Below, in pieces: positions 1 through 8,597 of a DNA stretch of 64,000 nucleotides. Location of the stretch: the NCBI GenBank assembly GCA_041397825.1, contig JAWKVX010000003.1, forward strand, positions 1 through 64,000. Reading direction: 5' to 3'. The position numbers were made by a program, and so were the translations under genes. The DNA comes from JANNSX01 sp041397825. GTDB lineage: Bacteria; Pseudomonadota; Alphaproteobacteria; Rhizobiales; Hyphomicrobiaceae. A model generated the notes under the pieces. It searched no databases. It was not told the origin of the DNA and worked only from the letters and a program-made list of their open reading frames with translations. Every line of letters begins with the position of its first letter. Positions within the stretch are counted from its first letter, which is position 1.

Positions 1-432
1 CCTGAGTTTGCCGAGCGGGCGCAAGCCGTTGGTGCGTATTGCCGCTTCGGGTCGAGCCTGCCGCCGCGTCTCTCCGAGTTTGCGATCCTGATCACGGGTG
101 CCTATTGGCGCGCGAGCTTCGAGTGGTATGCCCATGCCCCTCTGGCTTTGGCGGGCGGCCTGTCGGCAAGCGTGGCCGAGGCCGTGCGCAGAGGGGAAGT
201 GCCGTTGTTCGAGCGCGAGGACGAGGCGGCACTCCATGCCTTCGCCACCGAGCTCATTTCGAGCCGTCGGGTCAGCGAACCGACCTACCGGAGAGCGGTG
301 GCAGCCCTGGGCGAGGAGGGTGTCATCGATCTCGTCGGCATCCTCGGCTACTATGCGCTGGTGTCGATGTCGCTCAATGCCTTCGAGGTTAGCCTGCCCG
401 AGGGCGTGCAAGATCCATTCGAGGACGTTTAG
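1..432 (+). CDS. Carboxymuconolactone decarboxylase-like protein, 3' part
   Basis: The reading frame is open from the first base and stops with TAG at 430-432, so the start lies outside the window. The visible 143 residues contain the AhpD/CMD-type segment (RLSEFAILITGAYWRASFEW, then YAHAPLALAGGLS) followed by the helical tail with GYYALVSMSLNAFEV. In the family this fold is used by gamma-carboxymuconolactone decarboxylases and by AhpD-like alkylhydroperoxidases. The CxxC pair of AhpD is not visible here; the matching stretch reads WYAHAP, which favours a decarboxylase-like member without peroxidase activity. The exact substrate is unknown. The next gene starts about 60 bases downstream on the same strand. 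Confidence 0.75.
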   Translation, partial: PEFAERAQAVGAYCRFGSSLPPRLSEFAILITGAYWRASFEWYAHAPLALAGGLSASVAEAVRRGEVPLFEREDEAALHAFATELISSRRVSEPTYRRAVAALGEEGVIDLVGILGYYALVSMSLNAFEVSLPEGVQDPFEDV

Positions 433-491
433 CCATTGCCGCTGCCGGAGGCATTTGCGATGCCGATGGTATACTGAGCGAGCCTTTGTCC

Positions 492-1073
492 ATGCCCCTC
501 AAGACCGCCGACATCGATATTCTCATCGTTCCGGGCTGGACTAACTCGGGCCCCGAGCATTGGCAGACGCGCTGGGAGCGGAAGCTTGCCAATGCTCGTC
601 GCGTCGAGCAGGCGGACTGGGATCGGCCGGTCTGTGCGGACTGGGTCGCGCGGATTGTCGATGCGGTTCGGCAGGCGAAGCGGCCCGTGGTGCTCATCGC
701 CCACAGCTGCGGAGTCTCGGCGGTCGTGCATGCGGCCCCGAAGCTCCTACCAGACAAGGTGGCAGGTGCTTTGCTGGTCGCTCCGCCCGACTACGAGTCC
801 GCCGCGCGCTGGACAGAGCCGGGCAGCGACTGGCTGGTTCGCGAGAGTGGCTTTCATCCCGTGCCGACAGCTCCTTTGCCGTTTCCCTCGATGGTGATCG
901 CCAGCCGGAACGATCCGTTTGCGAGTTACGAGATGGCTCAGGAGATGGCTCTCGATTGGGGCAGCGACATTGTGGATGCGGGGCAGTCGGGGCACCTCAA
1001 CACGGTCTCCGGGCACGGCCCCTGGCCGGAAGGATTGCTGAAGCTCGGACAGTTCCTGAAACGCTTGGGGTGA
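492..1073 (+). CDS. RBBP9/YdeN-family serine hydrolase
   Basis: This 193-residue protein has the compact alpha/beta-hydrolase layout of the RBBP9/YdeN family. It begins with VPGWTNSGPEHWQTRWE, which is characteristic of the family. The nucleophile Ser sits in AHSCG, the acid is probably the Asp in SRNDPFAS, and the catalytic His is in GHLN near the C-terminus. It is cytoplasmic, with no signal peptide. The substrate is unknown for most members. ATG at 492 is preferred over an in-frame TTG at 486. It lies 9 bases upstream of another hydrolase gene on the same strand, so the two are probably co-transcribed. Confidence 0.85.
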   Translation: MPLKTADIDILIVPGWTNSGPEHWQTRWERKLANARRVEQADWDRPVCADWVARIVDAVRQAKRPVVLIAHSCGVSAVVHAAPKLLPDKVAGALLVAPPDYESAARWTEPGSDWLVRESGFHPVPTAPLPFPSMVIASRNDPFASYEMAQEMALDWGSDIVDAGQSGHLNTVSGHGPWPEGLLKLGQFLKRLG

Positions 1074-1082
1074 GGCGACGTC

Positions 1083-2012
1083 ATGGCCTTGGAAGCCGGC
1101 ATTGCTGCCTATGTGGCGGCTCTTCAGAACGAGATGACCGGCGCGCCGGCTGCGGTGACGCCCGATGACCGGCGACGCTGGTTCGCCATCCGCGGCGACA
1201 GGTTCCGACTGCCGCTGCCGGAGGGGCTCGACATCGTCGACGACTTCATCTGCGCGTCGGGACGCGAGATCCCGGTTCGCCGCTATCGTCCCACAGGCGC
1301 CGGGCGGCCACCGGTCGTGGTCTATTTCCACGGCGGCGGCTGGGTCGCAGGCTCGATCGCGACGCATGAGATGTTGACCGCGGTGATCGCCGTCGAGACC
1401 GGCGCCGAGGTCGTCAGCGTGCACTATCGCCGGCCGCCGGAGAACGCTTATCCGGCAGCGTTCGACGATTGCGTCGAGGCGGTGCGCTGGGTGGCGGATT
1501 TCCGCGACGTGCTCAGCGTCGATGCCGATCGGATCGTCGTCGCCGGTGACAGCGCCGGCGGCAACCTCGCCGCGGCCGTGGCGATCGCGTCGCGCGACGG
1601 GCGAGCGCCGGAGATCCGGGGGCAGGCGCTCATCTACCCGGTGCTCGACGTCGATGTGGATCGGCCGAGCTACAGGAACGCGTGCGATCCCTTTCTGCTC
1701 AGGGACAGCATGATCTACTATTGGAACGCCTATTTGCAGGGACGCCTGCAGACGAACGATCCGTTCGCGGTGCCGATGCGAGTGCCGTCCTTCTCGGGCC
1801 TGGCCCGTGCCTATGTGCTCGCTGCCGACCATGACGTGCTGCTCGACGAGGCAGTCGACTACGCTGAGCGGCTCGCGGCGGCCGGTGTCGCGACGGAGCT
1901 CCGCATCGTCGAGGGGACGATGCACGGTTTCCTGCGTGCCAGAGCGTACAGTGAGGTCGCGCGCACTGAGATGACGGCGATGTGCCGATGGGTCAGGGCA
2001 CGGCTGGCGTAG
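1083..2012 (+). CDS. Alpha/beta hydrolase, hormone-sensitive-lipase (HSL) family
   Basis: The 309-residue protein carries the oxyanion-hole motif HGGGW (about residue 80), the nucleophile motif GDSAGG (about 158), an Asp in AADHDVLLDE and the catalytic His in MHGF. All four are diagnostic of HSL/esterase family IV carboxylesterases acting on short-chain esters. There is no signal peptide, so it is cytoplasmic. It starts with ATG nine bases after the preceding hydrolase and converges on glyS, whose stop codon is only about 27 bases away; that gap is too short for a separate terminator for each gene. Confidence 0.9.
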   Translation: MALEAGIAAYVAALQNEMTGAPAAVTPDDRRRWFAIRGDRFRLPLPEGLDIVDDFICASGREIPVRRYRPTGAGRPPVVVYFHGGGWVAGSIATHEMLTAVIAVETGAEVVSVHYRRPPENAYPAAFDDCVEAVRWVADFRDVLSVDADRIVVAGDSAGGNLAAAVAIASRDGRAPEIRGQALIYPVLDVDVDRPSYRNACDPFLLRDSMIYYWNAYLQGRLQTNDPFAVPMRVPSFSGLARAYVLAADHDVLLDEAVDYAERLAAAGVATELRIVEGTMHGFLRARAYSEVARTEMTAMCRWVRARLA

Positions 2013-2039
2013 CGGCGAACGGTGGTCGCCCAGCTCGCG

Positions 2040-4196
2040 CTACCCCTCGATCCGCGAGAAGTCGGCGACATGGCGGGTCGCCTCGCGGATCTCGGCCAGG
2101 AGGTTCAGCCGGTTCTCGCGGAGCTCGGCATCCTCCACATTGACGGTGACGGCCTCGAAGAAGGCATCGACCGGTTTCCTGAGTTTCGCCATGGCAGACA
2201 TTGCGGCCTCGAAATCCTCGGCCGCGATGGCCTTGCGGGCCGCGGTGGTCGCGGTTCGGATCGCCGCATGCAGCGCGACCTCGCCGGGCTCCTTCATGAG
2301 CTTCGCATCCGCCGGCTGGTCGTAGGCTCTGTTGTCCTTCTTCTCCTCGATGCGGAGGATATTGGCCGCACGTTTCGTGCCGGCAAGGAGGGTCTTGCCA
2401 TCCTCGGTCTCGAGGAATCGGCCGAGCGCCTCGACACGGCGAACGATCATCAGCAGATCGTCTTGCCCACCCAACGCAAAGACGGCATCGACGAGATCGT
2501 GGCGGGCGCCCTGCTCGCGGAGCTGCACTTTGAGGCGCTCGGCGAAGAAGGCGAGGAGGTCGGTTGCTAGTACCGAGATCTTTCTACCTTGCCATTCGGT
2601 ACTGACCGTCCCGAAGGCGACGAGATAGTCACCACCGCGCTTCTTGCCAGCTTCGTGCATCAGTTTCTCTTGGACCTTCCTGATGAGCGGAAGACTCGAC
2701 TCTATTAGAGGCACCAGTGGCAGCCTGAGCTCGTTCTCGAGCACGATGCGGATCACACCGAGCGCGGCGCGCCGTAATCCGAACGGGTCCTTCGAGCCCG
2801 TCGGCTTCTCGTCGATGGCCCAGAAACCCGCCAGCTGATCGAGCCTATCCGCCAGCGCCACCGCGATAGAAACCGGCGCCATCGGCACCTTGTCGCCCTG
2901 GCCCCGTGGCCAGTAGTGCTCCTCGATGGCGTCGGCGATCTCGGACCTCGTACCGGCCGCCTGTGCGTAGATGCGGCCCATGTGGCCCTGCAACTCCGGG
3001 AACTCGCCGACGACGCCGGAGACCAGATCGGCCTTGGCGAGCTGCGCGGCGCGCCGGCAGGCCACCGGGTCCGCGCCAACCATCGGTGCTATTGCCTCCG
3101 CAAGCGAAGCCATGCGCTCGACGCGATCCCATTGGCTGCCGAGCTTCTCGTGGAAGGTGATGTCGTGCAGCGCCGACCACATGTCGTCCATCGGCCGCTT
3201 CAGGTCCTGCTCATAGAAGAACTTGGCGTCCGACAGCCGTGCCCGGATCACCTTCTCGTTGCCGGCGACGATCCTCTTGCCGCCATCGTCCGCCTCGAGA
3301 TTGGAGACCAGCAGGAAACGCGCGGCGAGTGTCTCTGTCTCGGGATCGCGGAGCGAGAAGCACTTCTGGTGCGCTTTCATCGATGTAGAAAGCACGGCTT
3401 CTGGGACCGAGAGGAAGGCCTCATCGAATCGTCCCAGCAGCACGGTCGGCCACTCGACGAGGCCGGCGTTCTCCCGCGCCAAGGCCTCATCCTCGACCAG
3501 CTCGAGATTGTGACTGTGGGCGAGCTTCCGGGCCTTCTCGAGGATGAGCAATTTGCGCTCCTCTTGATCGAGCATCACCTTGGCAGCCTTGAGCTTGCGG
3601 CTGTAGTCCGCGAAGCTACGGGCTTCGATCGGCTCCGGGGCAAGGAAGCGATGGCCGTGTGTCACCTCGGATGATGGAATGCCGTCGATCTCGATGTTGA
3701 GCGGCTTGCCGTCGATGAGGCACAGGACGGATTTGAGGGGTCTCACCCACCGCATGCGACTGCTTCCCCAGCGCATGGATTTGGGCCAGTTGAATTTCTG
3801 CATCGTCGCTTTGACGACGTCGGGAATGATGTCGTCTGCCGCACGGCCGGGCTTTGAGATTCGGGCGACATAGTAATCGCCCTTCTTGGGATCGCTGACG
3901 ATGTCGGCGTCGCCGATCGACGCGAGACCCGCGCCCTTGAGGAAACCCTGGATCGCCGCCGCGTGCGCGCCGACACGGGGCCCCTTCTTCTCCTCCGTGA
4001 CGTCCGCGGATGTGGCGGCGAGGCCTTCGACGACCAGCGTCAGGCGTCGCGGTGTGGCGAAGCTCCTCGCCGCGCCTTGCGCCAGACCTTGCGATGCCAG
4101 ACCCTCGGTCACCATCAGGCGCAGATCCTCGGCCGCCCGCGCCTGCATGCGCGCCGGGATTTCCTCGGAGAACAGCTCGATCAGCAGCTCGGACAT
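2040..4196 (-). CDS. glyS: Glycyl-tRNA synthetase beta subunit
   Basis: The product is the 718-residue beta chain of the bacterial alpha2beta2 glycyl-tRNA synthetase, which charges tRNA-Gly. The N-terminus MSELLIELFSEEIPARMQ and the internal segment with MRWGSSRMRWVRPLKS are typical of the family, and the C-terminal part has the all-helical anticodon-binding region with VNVEDAELRENRLNLL. The start at 4196 is preferred over one ten codons upstream because GAGGTG lies just ahead of it and it matches the family N-terminus. The catalytic alpha subunit gene (glyQ), often nearby, is absent from the flanking sequence here. Confidence 0.96.
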   Translation of the reverse strand: MSELLIELFSEEIPARMQARAAEDLRLMVTEGLASQGLAQGAARSFATPRRLTLVVEGLAATSADVTEEKKGPRVGAHAAAIQGFLKGAGLASIGDADIVSDPKKGDYYVARISKPGRAADDIIPDVVKATMQKFNWPKSMRWGSSRMRWVRPLKSVLCLIDGKPLNIEIDGIPSSEVTHGHRFLAPEPIEARSFADYSRKLKAAKVMLDQEERKLLILEKARKLAHSHNLELVEDEALARENAGLVEWPTVLLGRFDEAFLSVPEAVLSTSMKAHQKCFSLRDPETETLAARFLLVSNLEADDGGKRIVAGNEKVIRARLSDAKFFYEQDLKRPMDDMWSALHDITFHEKLGSQWDRVERMASLAEAIAPMVGADPVACRRAAQLAKADLVSGVVGEFPELQGHMGRIYAQAAGTRSEIADAIEEHYWPRGQGDKVPMAPVSIAVALADRLDQLAGFWAIDEKPTGSKDPFGLRRAALGVIRIVLENELRLPLVPLIESSLPLIRKVQEKLMHEAGKKRGGDYLVAFGTVSTEWQGRKISVLATDLLAFFAERLKVQLREQGARHDLVDAVFALGGQDDLLMIVRRVEALGRFLETEDGKTLLAGTKRAANILRIEEKKDNRAYDQPADAKLMKEPGEVALHAAIRTATTAARKAIAAEDFEAAMSAMAKLRKPVDAFFEAVTVNVEDAELRENRLNLLAEIREATRHVADFSRIEG

Positions 4197-4300
4197 GGAC
4201 AGCACCTCGCTCTCGGTGCCTCTCACCTAGCATGCTTCGCATTGTCCGCAAATTTGGCCGGGCGCGGCAAGTCGCCAGGGCACCGCTGTGAGGCGGCCCT

Positions 4301-5260
4301 TCAACTGCGGGCCGCAAGCGTCTCCGTCAGGGTGCGGGCGTTGTAGCGCATCATGTCGACATAGGTCGGTGCCGGACCGTTGGCTCCGGACAATGCGTCA
4401 GAGTACAGGGTGCCGCCAACCTTGACACCGGTGTCCTTGCCGATCTGCTCGATGAGGCGCGGATCGGCGATGCTCTCGACGAAGAGCGCGCTGGCCTTGT
4501 CCTCCTTGATCTGGGTGATCAGCCTGGCGACATCGGCGGCGGACGCCTCGGACTCCGTCGAAACGCCCTCGGGTGCGAGGAAGGTCACGCCATAGGCGTG
4601 AGCGAAATAGCCGAAGGCGTCGTGGCCGGTGATGGCGGTGCGCCGATCCTCGGGCAGAGCCCGGATCGCCGACCTGATCTCGGCGTCGAGTGCGGCAAGC
4701 TCGGCCGTGTAGGCGGCACTGTTGGCCTTGTAGTTCTCGCAGTTGGCCCGATCGGCATCGCATAGAGCTTGCGTGATGTTGGCGACATAGATGATGGCGT
4801 TGTTTACACTCTGCCAGGCATGCGGATCGAGATCGCCATGATCGTGACCTTGGTCGGCATGCGCCTCGCCTTCGGCATGGCCTGCCTCTTCATGACCGTC
4901 CTCGTCATGATCTTCGCCCGGCTTGATCGTCTCGACGCCCGCCGTTGCCACGGCGATCTTGGCCTTCGAGCCGCTCGCCTCGACCAGCCGGTCGAGCCAG
5001 CCTTCGAATCCCAGTCCGTTGACGATCATGACTTGGGCCTTGGCGACGGTCTCCGCATCCGCGGGCCTCGGCTCGAAGATGTGAGCATCGCCGCCGGCGC
5101 CGACCAGAGTGGTGAGGTCGATCTTGCCGCCGCCGATGCGGGCCGTCATGTCGCCGAGGATCGAGAAGCTGGCGACGACCTTGAGCTTCTCGTCCGCGAA
5201 GCTCTGACCAGCGGCGAGTGCGACGGTGACGACGACTGGTATTGCCAGAATATGACGCAC
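4301..5260 (-). CDS. znuA: Zinc ABC transporter periplasmic binding protein
   Basis: This is a 319-residue cluster A-I metal-binding lipocalin-type receptor that captures zinc in the periplasm and passes it to the membrane permease. A signal peptide (about residues 1-22, ending QSFAD) is followed by the ligand region with HIFEPRPADA and a long His/Asp/Glu-rich loop (roughly residues 115-150, GEDHDEDGHEEAGHAEGE) that is characteristic of ZnuA rather than manganese receptors. Later ligands include DPHAW and GHDAFGYFAHAYG. The GTG start at 5260 is preceded by GGGAGAG. It is the last gene of the zur-led operon, 11 bases after the permease. Confidence 0.94.
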   Translation of the reverse strand: MRHILAIPVVVTVALAAGQSFADEKLKVVASFSILGDMTARIGGGKIDLTTLVGAGGDAHIFEPRPADAETVAKAQVMIVNGLGFEGWLDRLVEASGSKAKIAVATAGVETIKPGEDHDEDGHEEAGHAEGEAHADQGHDHGDLDPHAWQSVNNAIIYVANITQALCDADRANCENYKANSAAYTAELAALDAEIRSAIRALPEDRRTAITGHDAFGYFAHAYGVTFLAPEGVSTESEASAADVARLITQIKEDKASALFVESIADPRLIEQIGKDTGVKVGGTLYSDALSGANGPAPTYVDMMRYNARTLTETLAARS

Positions 5261-5271
5261 GATGGCTCTCC

Positions 5272-6144
5272 CTATGCGGTGCGATGTGTGCGGTGAGGAC
5301 GTTGGCCAGCGATGAGGCCGAGCGGGCCGAAGAGCATGGAGGCGATATAGAGCGCACCTGCCGTCAAGATGATCGACGGACCCGAGGGCAGGCTCAAGTG
5401 ATAGGAAAGCAACAGGCCGACAATGCTCGAGATGATGCCCGACATTATGGCGATCAGGCACATGAGCTCGAGCCGTCGCGTCCAGAAGCGTGTCGTCGCT
5501 GCCGGCAGCATCATCAGCCCGACCGAGAGCAGCGTGCCGAGCGCCTGAAAGCCGCCGACGAGATTGAGCACGACCAGCATGAGAAACAGCAGGTGCACGG
5601 CAGGCCCGGCGCCATTGACGGAGCGCAGGAAGATCGGATCGAAACATTCGGCGACGAGCGCTCGCCACATGACGGCGAGCGCCAACAATGTCACCGACGC
5701 GATGCCGCCGATCAGCAGCAACGCGTCGTTGTCGAGGGCGAGCACGGTGCCGAACAGCACGTGCATCAGGTCGACACTCGAGCCGCGCATGCTGACAAGC
5801 AGCACTCCAGCGGCCAGCGAGATCAGATAGAGCGCAGCCAGACTCGCATCCTCGCGCTGGACGGTCAGGCGCGAGATCGAGCCGGCAAGCAGCGCGACGA
5901 CGAGGCCGACCATCAGCCCGCCAAGCGTCATCGGCACGAGCTTGAGGCCGAACAGCAGGAAACCTGCCGCCGCGCCCGGCAGGATGGCGTGCGCCATCGC
6001 ATCGCCCGTGAGACTCATGCGGCGCAGCATCAGGAAGACGCCGACCGGGCAGGCGCCGAGGGACAGCACGATGGCGCCGACGAGCGCCCGCTGCATGAAC
6101 GGGAACTCGAGAAACGGTGCGATGAGCAACTCGTAGGGACCCAT
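5272..6144 (-). CDS. znuB: Zinc ABC transporter permease (ABC-3 family)
   Basis: The 290-residue polytopic inner-membrane protein has about eight or nine hydrophobic segments and the ABC-3 family block MLRRMSLTGDAMAHAILPG, the part of the permease that contacts the ATPase. It forms the zinc channel with ZnuC and receives zinc from ZnuA. ATG at 6144 shares a base with the TGA stop of znuC (TGATG), indicating translational coupling, and GGTGG lies just upstream. A longer frame to 6168 would overlap znuC and is less likely. Confidence 0.93.
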   Translation of the reverse strand: MGPYELLIAPFLEFPFMQRALVGAIVLSLGACPVGVFLMLRRMSLTGDAMAHAILPGAAAGFLLFGLKLVPMTLGGLMVGLVVALLAGSISRLTVQREDASLAALYLISLAAGVLLVSMRGSSVDLMHVLFGTVLALDNDALLLIGGIASVTLLALAVMWRALVAECFDPIFLRSVNGAGPAVHLLFLMLVVLNLVGGFQALGTLLSVGLMMLPAATTRFWTRRLELMCLIAIMSGIISSIVGLLLSYHLSLPSGPSIILTAGALYIASMLFGPLGLIAGQRPHRTHRTA

Positions 6145-6893
6145 CACGCCACCTTCACATCCTCGCACCAGGGGGCATGATCGTCCCAGGCCTCCGTCAT
6201 GCGGCGCGCCTTGATGATGTTCTCGGGCGCCAGCACCTTGGCGGTATCACCCCAGGCGATGGCCTCGCGCGCCAGCAGCAGTGTCTCGGGGAATTGCTCG
6301 CGGATGAGGGTCATGTCGTGCAGCACCGCGACCACGGTTCTCTTCTCACCATGCCAGCGATGGATGAGCGCAACGAGGTCGCTCACCGTCCTCGCATCGA
6401 TGGCGTTGAAAGGCTCGTCGAGCAGGATGACGCGCGCATCCTGCAGCAGCACGCGGGCAAACAGCACTCTCTGCAACTGGCCGCCCGACAGTGTCTCGAC
6501 GGGGCGCATCTCGAAGCCGGAGAGGCCGACCGTCTGCAGCGCTTCCAGCATGCGCGCCGTATCGGCCTTGCCGATCGAGCCGAACAGGCCGCGCCGCTCG
6601 ATGAGGCCGAGCGTCAACACATCGATGACGGTCGCGGGGAAGTGGCGGTCGATCTCGGCCTGCTGCGGAAGATAGGCGATATCGCGCGTGCGGCATCCCG
6701 GGCGCAGGATGGCGCCATCGAATGGCTTCAACAGTCCGGCGATGCCCTTGAGGAGCGTCGACTTGCCCGAGCCGTTCGGTCCGCAGACCGCCAGAAGCGC
6801 CCCCTGTCCGATGACACCGGAGAGATGGTGCACGGCCGGATGCCCTTCGTAGCCCAGCGTCACGTTGTCGATCTTCAGCATCGTCGCGCTCAT
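6144..6893 (-). CDS. znuC: Zinc ABC transporter ATPase
   Basis: The 249-residue cytoplasmic ATPase powers zinc import. It has Walker A GPNGSGKST (about residues 38-46), a Q-loop YLPQQAEID, the signature LSGGQLQR (about 134) and Walker B VILLDEP, followed by the switch His in VLHD. Its start overlaps the stop of the small His-rich gene upstream by ATGA, and its stop overlaps the znuB start. The C-terminal tail (DDHAPWCEDV) is short and lacks the long extension of E. coli ZnuC. Confidence 0.94.
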   Translation of the reverse strand: MSATMLKIDNVTLGYEGHPAVHHLSGVIGQGALLAVCGPNGSGKSTLLKGIAGLLKPFDGAILRPGCRTRDIAYLPQQAEIDRHFPATVIDVLTLGLIERRGLFGSIGKADTARMLEALQTVGLSGFEMRPVETLSGGQLQRVLFARVLLQDARVILLDEPFNAIDARTVSDLVALIHRWHGEKRTVVAVLHDMTLIREQFPETLLLAREAIAWGDTAKVLAPENIIKARRMTEAWDDHAPWCEDVKVA

Positions 6894-7093
6894 GATAGAG
6901 CTCCGGCGATCATGACCCAGACAAGCGTCACGAGAGCGCCGGCGATCGCCGCACGGCCGGCAAGGCCGAGGCGCAGCAGGCTCGGCGACAGGGCAGGGCC
7001 GGTCGCCGGACGTGGCAGCGTGTGCGCGCCGGCATGCCGGTGATGGTCATGAGCGTGATCGTGTCTGTGGTGATCGTGATGACCGGCGCTCAT
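6890..7093 (-). CDS. Small His-rich single-pass membrane protein in the zinc operon
   Basis: This 67-residue protein has an N-terminal tail with nine histidines among the first twenty residues (AGHHDHHRHDHAHDHHRHAG), a Pro-rich linker and one C-terminal hydrophobic segment (about residues 44-66). Both ends overlap the neighbouring zinc genes by ATGA, which argues strongly that it is translated. The arrangement suggests a membrane-anchored zinc-binding tail, possibly a buffer or hand-off site beside ZnuBC. I do not recognise a named family. The function is inferred only from composition and position. Confidence 0.75.
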   Translation of the reverse strand: MSAGHHDHHRHDHAHDHHRHAGAHTLPRPATGPALSPSLLRLGLAGRAAIAGALVTLVWVMIAGALS

Positions 7094-8142
7094 GGGCTTA
7101 CCCCCTGTGCTTCCGCCAGCGGCGCGGCAAGACCCAGTGAGGCTTCGATCTCAGCCTTGTCCACCCCGTCGCCGATGACGACGAGCATCGAAGAGGCGGC
7201 ATCCTCGGGCCAGGCGGCCAAGCGGAAGGGTGCCGACAGATAGCGTCCGACCGCATGGAGCACGAGCGGCCGGTCCGGCTGCTCACGGGTGGCGACGATC
7301 CCCTTGATGCGCAGGATGCGCGGCGACAGACTCCGGATCATGGCGTCGACGGCACGAACCGCCGTGGCCTCGTCCCATGCGCCGGGAAGGAGCACGGTGT
7401 GGGCTTCGACGCCCTGGCTGTGACGGCCGACTCGCCGGCGCGCCGTCGCGGCGTTGCCGATCTCGCGCGGACGCGCGGCGGCAGCGAGCCACTCCGAGGC
7501 GGAGCGGCGGCGCGACAATGGCTGGCGCTCGAAGATCGCGACGAGGTCGACGCCCGGCATTTGCACGTCGATCAGCTCGGCGGTGGGATTGAGGTCTGCA
7601 AGCCGACCGCAGAGATGCGCGACATCGCGCTTTGAAGCCGGATCGAGGGCAAGATCCGACTTCGTCAGTAGCAGCGTGTCGGCGACCTTCACCTGCGCTT
7701 CTGCCTCGCCATAGCGATCGAGCTGGCTGTCACCTGCCACCGCATCGACGACGGTGACGACGCTGGTCAGCCGGTAGTGCTCGGCGAGGCGCGCATCGAG
7801 CATCAACTGCGGCAGCAGCGGCGCCGGATCGGCGAGACCCGTGGTCTCGATAATGACGCGGGCGAAAGGATTGATCTCGAAATGCTCGGCGCGCCGCGCC
7901 AGATCGAGGAGCGCATGGCCGACATCGCCGCCCGCCGAGCAGCACAGACATCCGGTCGTCATCTCGATCACCTGGCCTTTGACGGCGGCGATCAGCGCAC
8001 GGTCGATGCCGGTGGTGGCGAGCTCGTTGACAATGACGGCGGTCTGCGCATGCGCCGGGTCGCCGAGCAGCCGGTTGACGAGCGTGGTCTTTCCGGCGCC
8101 GAGAAATCCGGTCAGCAGAATGATGGGACGTGGCGCGCTCAT
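7090..8142 (-). CDS. COG0523 (CobW/ZigA-type) GTPase, probable zinc metallochaperone
   Basis: The 350-residue G3E-family P-loop GTPase has Walker A GFLGAGKTT (about residues 11-19), the COG0523 metal site CLCC (in TTGCLCCSAGGD), IIETTGLADP as Walker B, and TKSD as the nucleotide-specificity motif. A CobW C-terminal domain follows (LRIKGIVATREQPDRPLVLHAVG). Zur-controlled members of this family deliver zinc to target enzymes during starvation. ATG at 8142 overlaps the zur stop by ATGA, and the frame upstream of it is only a shadow of zur. CobW itself (cobalamin) is unlikely because there are no cobalamin genes here. Confidence 0.9.
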   Translation of the reverse strand: MSAPRPIILLTGFLGAGKTTLVNRLLGDPAHAQTAVIVNELATTGIDRALIAAVKGQVIEMTTGCLCCSAGGDVGHALLDLARRAEHFEINPFARVIIETTGLADPAPLLPQLMLDARLAEHYRLTSVVTVVDAVAGDSQLDRYGEAEAQVKVADTLLLTKSDLALDPASKRDVAHLCGRLADLNPTAELIDVQMPGVDLVAIFERQPLSRRRSASEWLAAAARPREIGNAATARRRVGRHSQGVEAHTVLLPGAWDEATAVRAVDAMIRSLSPRILRIKGIVATREQPDRPLVLHAVGRYLSAPFRLAAWPEDAASSMLVVIGDGVDKAEIEASLGLAAPLAEAQGVSP

Positions 8143-8540
8143 GCGGGTTTGCCCCCACTCTTGGAGCAGCGCGCGCAATGGCCGAGGATTTCGAGCGAGA
8201 CGCTGTCGATGGCAAAGCCCGAGCGCCCGACCGCATCGGCGATGGCGGCAAGTCGCTCGTCCTCGAGCTCGCGGACCTTGCCGCAGTCGCGGCAGACGAC
8301 GAAACCCGGTCGGCTGGCATGTGCGTGGTGGCAGGCCACGAAGGCGTTGAGCGCTTCGATGCGGTGCACCTGGCCGTGGCGGGTGAGTTTGTCGAGCGCG
8401 CGATAGACCTGGTTGGGTGCCTTGATGCTGGTCGACTTGAGCTCCGCCAGGATGTCGTAGGCGGACAAGGGCCGCTCTGCACGCTCGAGCACCTCGAGCA
8501 CGTCCTCGTCGTTCTTCGTGATGGTGCTCGGGCGCGGCAT
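8139..8540 (-). CDS. zur: Fur-family zinc uptake regulator Zur
   Basis: The 133-residue protein has an N-terminal winged helix (residues about 10-75, SAYDILAELKSTSIKAPNQVYRAL) and a C-terminal dimerisation domain with both structural zinc Cys pairs, CRDCG and CARC, plus the regulatory HHAH stretch. Placement at the head of the znu operon, with a Zur-type palindrome about 28 bases upstream of the start, identifies it as Zur rather than Fur, Mur or Irr. It should repress its own operon when zinc is sufficient. It heads a six-gene overlapping transcription unit. Confidence 0.93.
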   Translation of the reverse strand: MPRPSTITKNDEDVLEVLERAERPLSAYDILAELKSTSIKAPNQVYRALDKLTRHGQVHRIEALNAFVACHHAHASRPGFVVCRDCGKVRELEDERLAAIADAVGRSGFAIDSVSLEILGHCARCSKSGGKPA

Positions 8541-8567
8541 TCGTCACCTGGGATCTCGGCCGAGTGA

Positions 8568-8587
8568 TGTAATGTTACGACATTACA
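8568..8587. promoter_or_regulatory. Zur operator
   Basis: TGTAATGTTACGACATTACA consists of two perfect 8-bp arms (TGTAATGT/ACATTACA) around a TACG spacer. It matches the general shape of alphaproteobacterial Zur boxes (GTAAT-GTTAxxx-ACATTAC). It lies 28 bases ahead of the zur start codon and is the only such site seen in the window. It would control the operon running left, and could also affect transcription to the right into the rhs fragment. Confidence 0.88.
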
Positions 8588-8597
8588 GAAATGTCAA

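Noticed and set aside
747..1925. A 392-codon frame on the minus strand across the two hydrolase genes
   Set aside because: It is antisense to a well-identified hydrolase with complete motifs; Arg/His-rich composition is typical of GC-rich shadow frames.
2022..2570. A 182-codon plus-strand frame inside glyS
   Set aside because: Shadow of glyS, which is a complete conserved gene.
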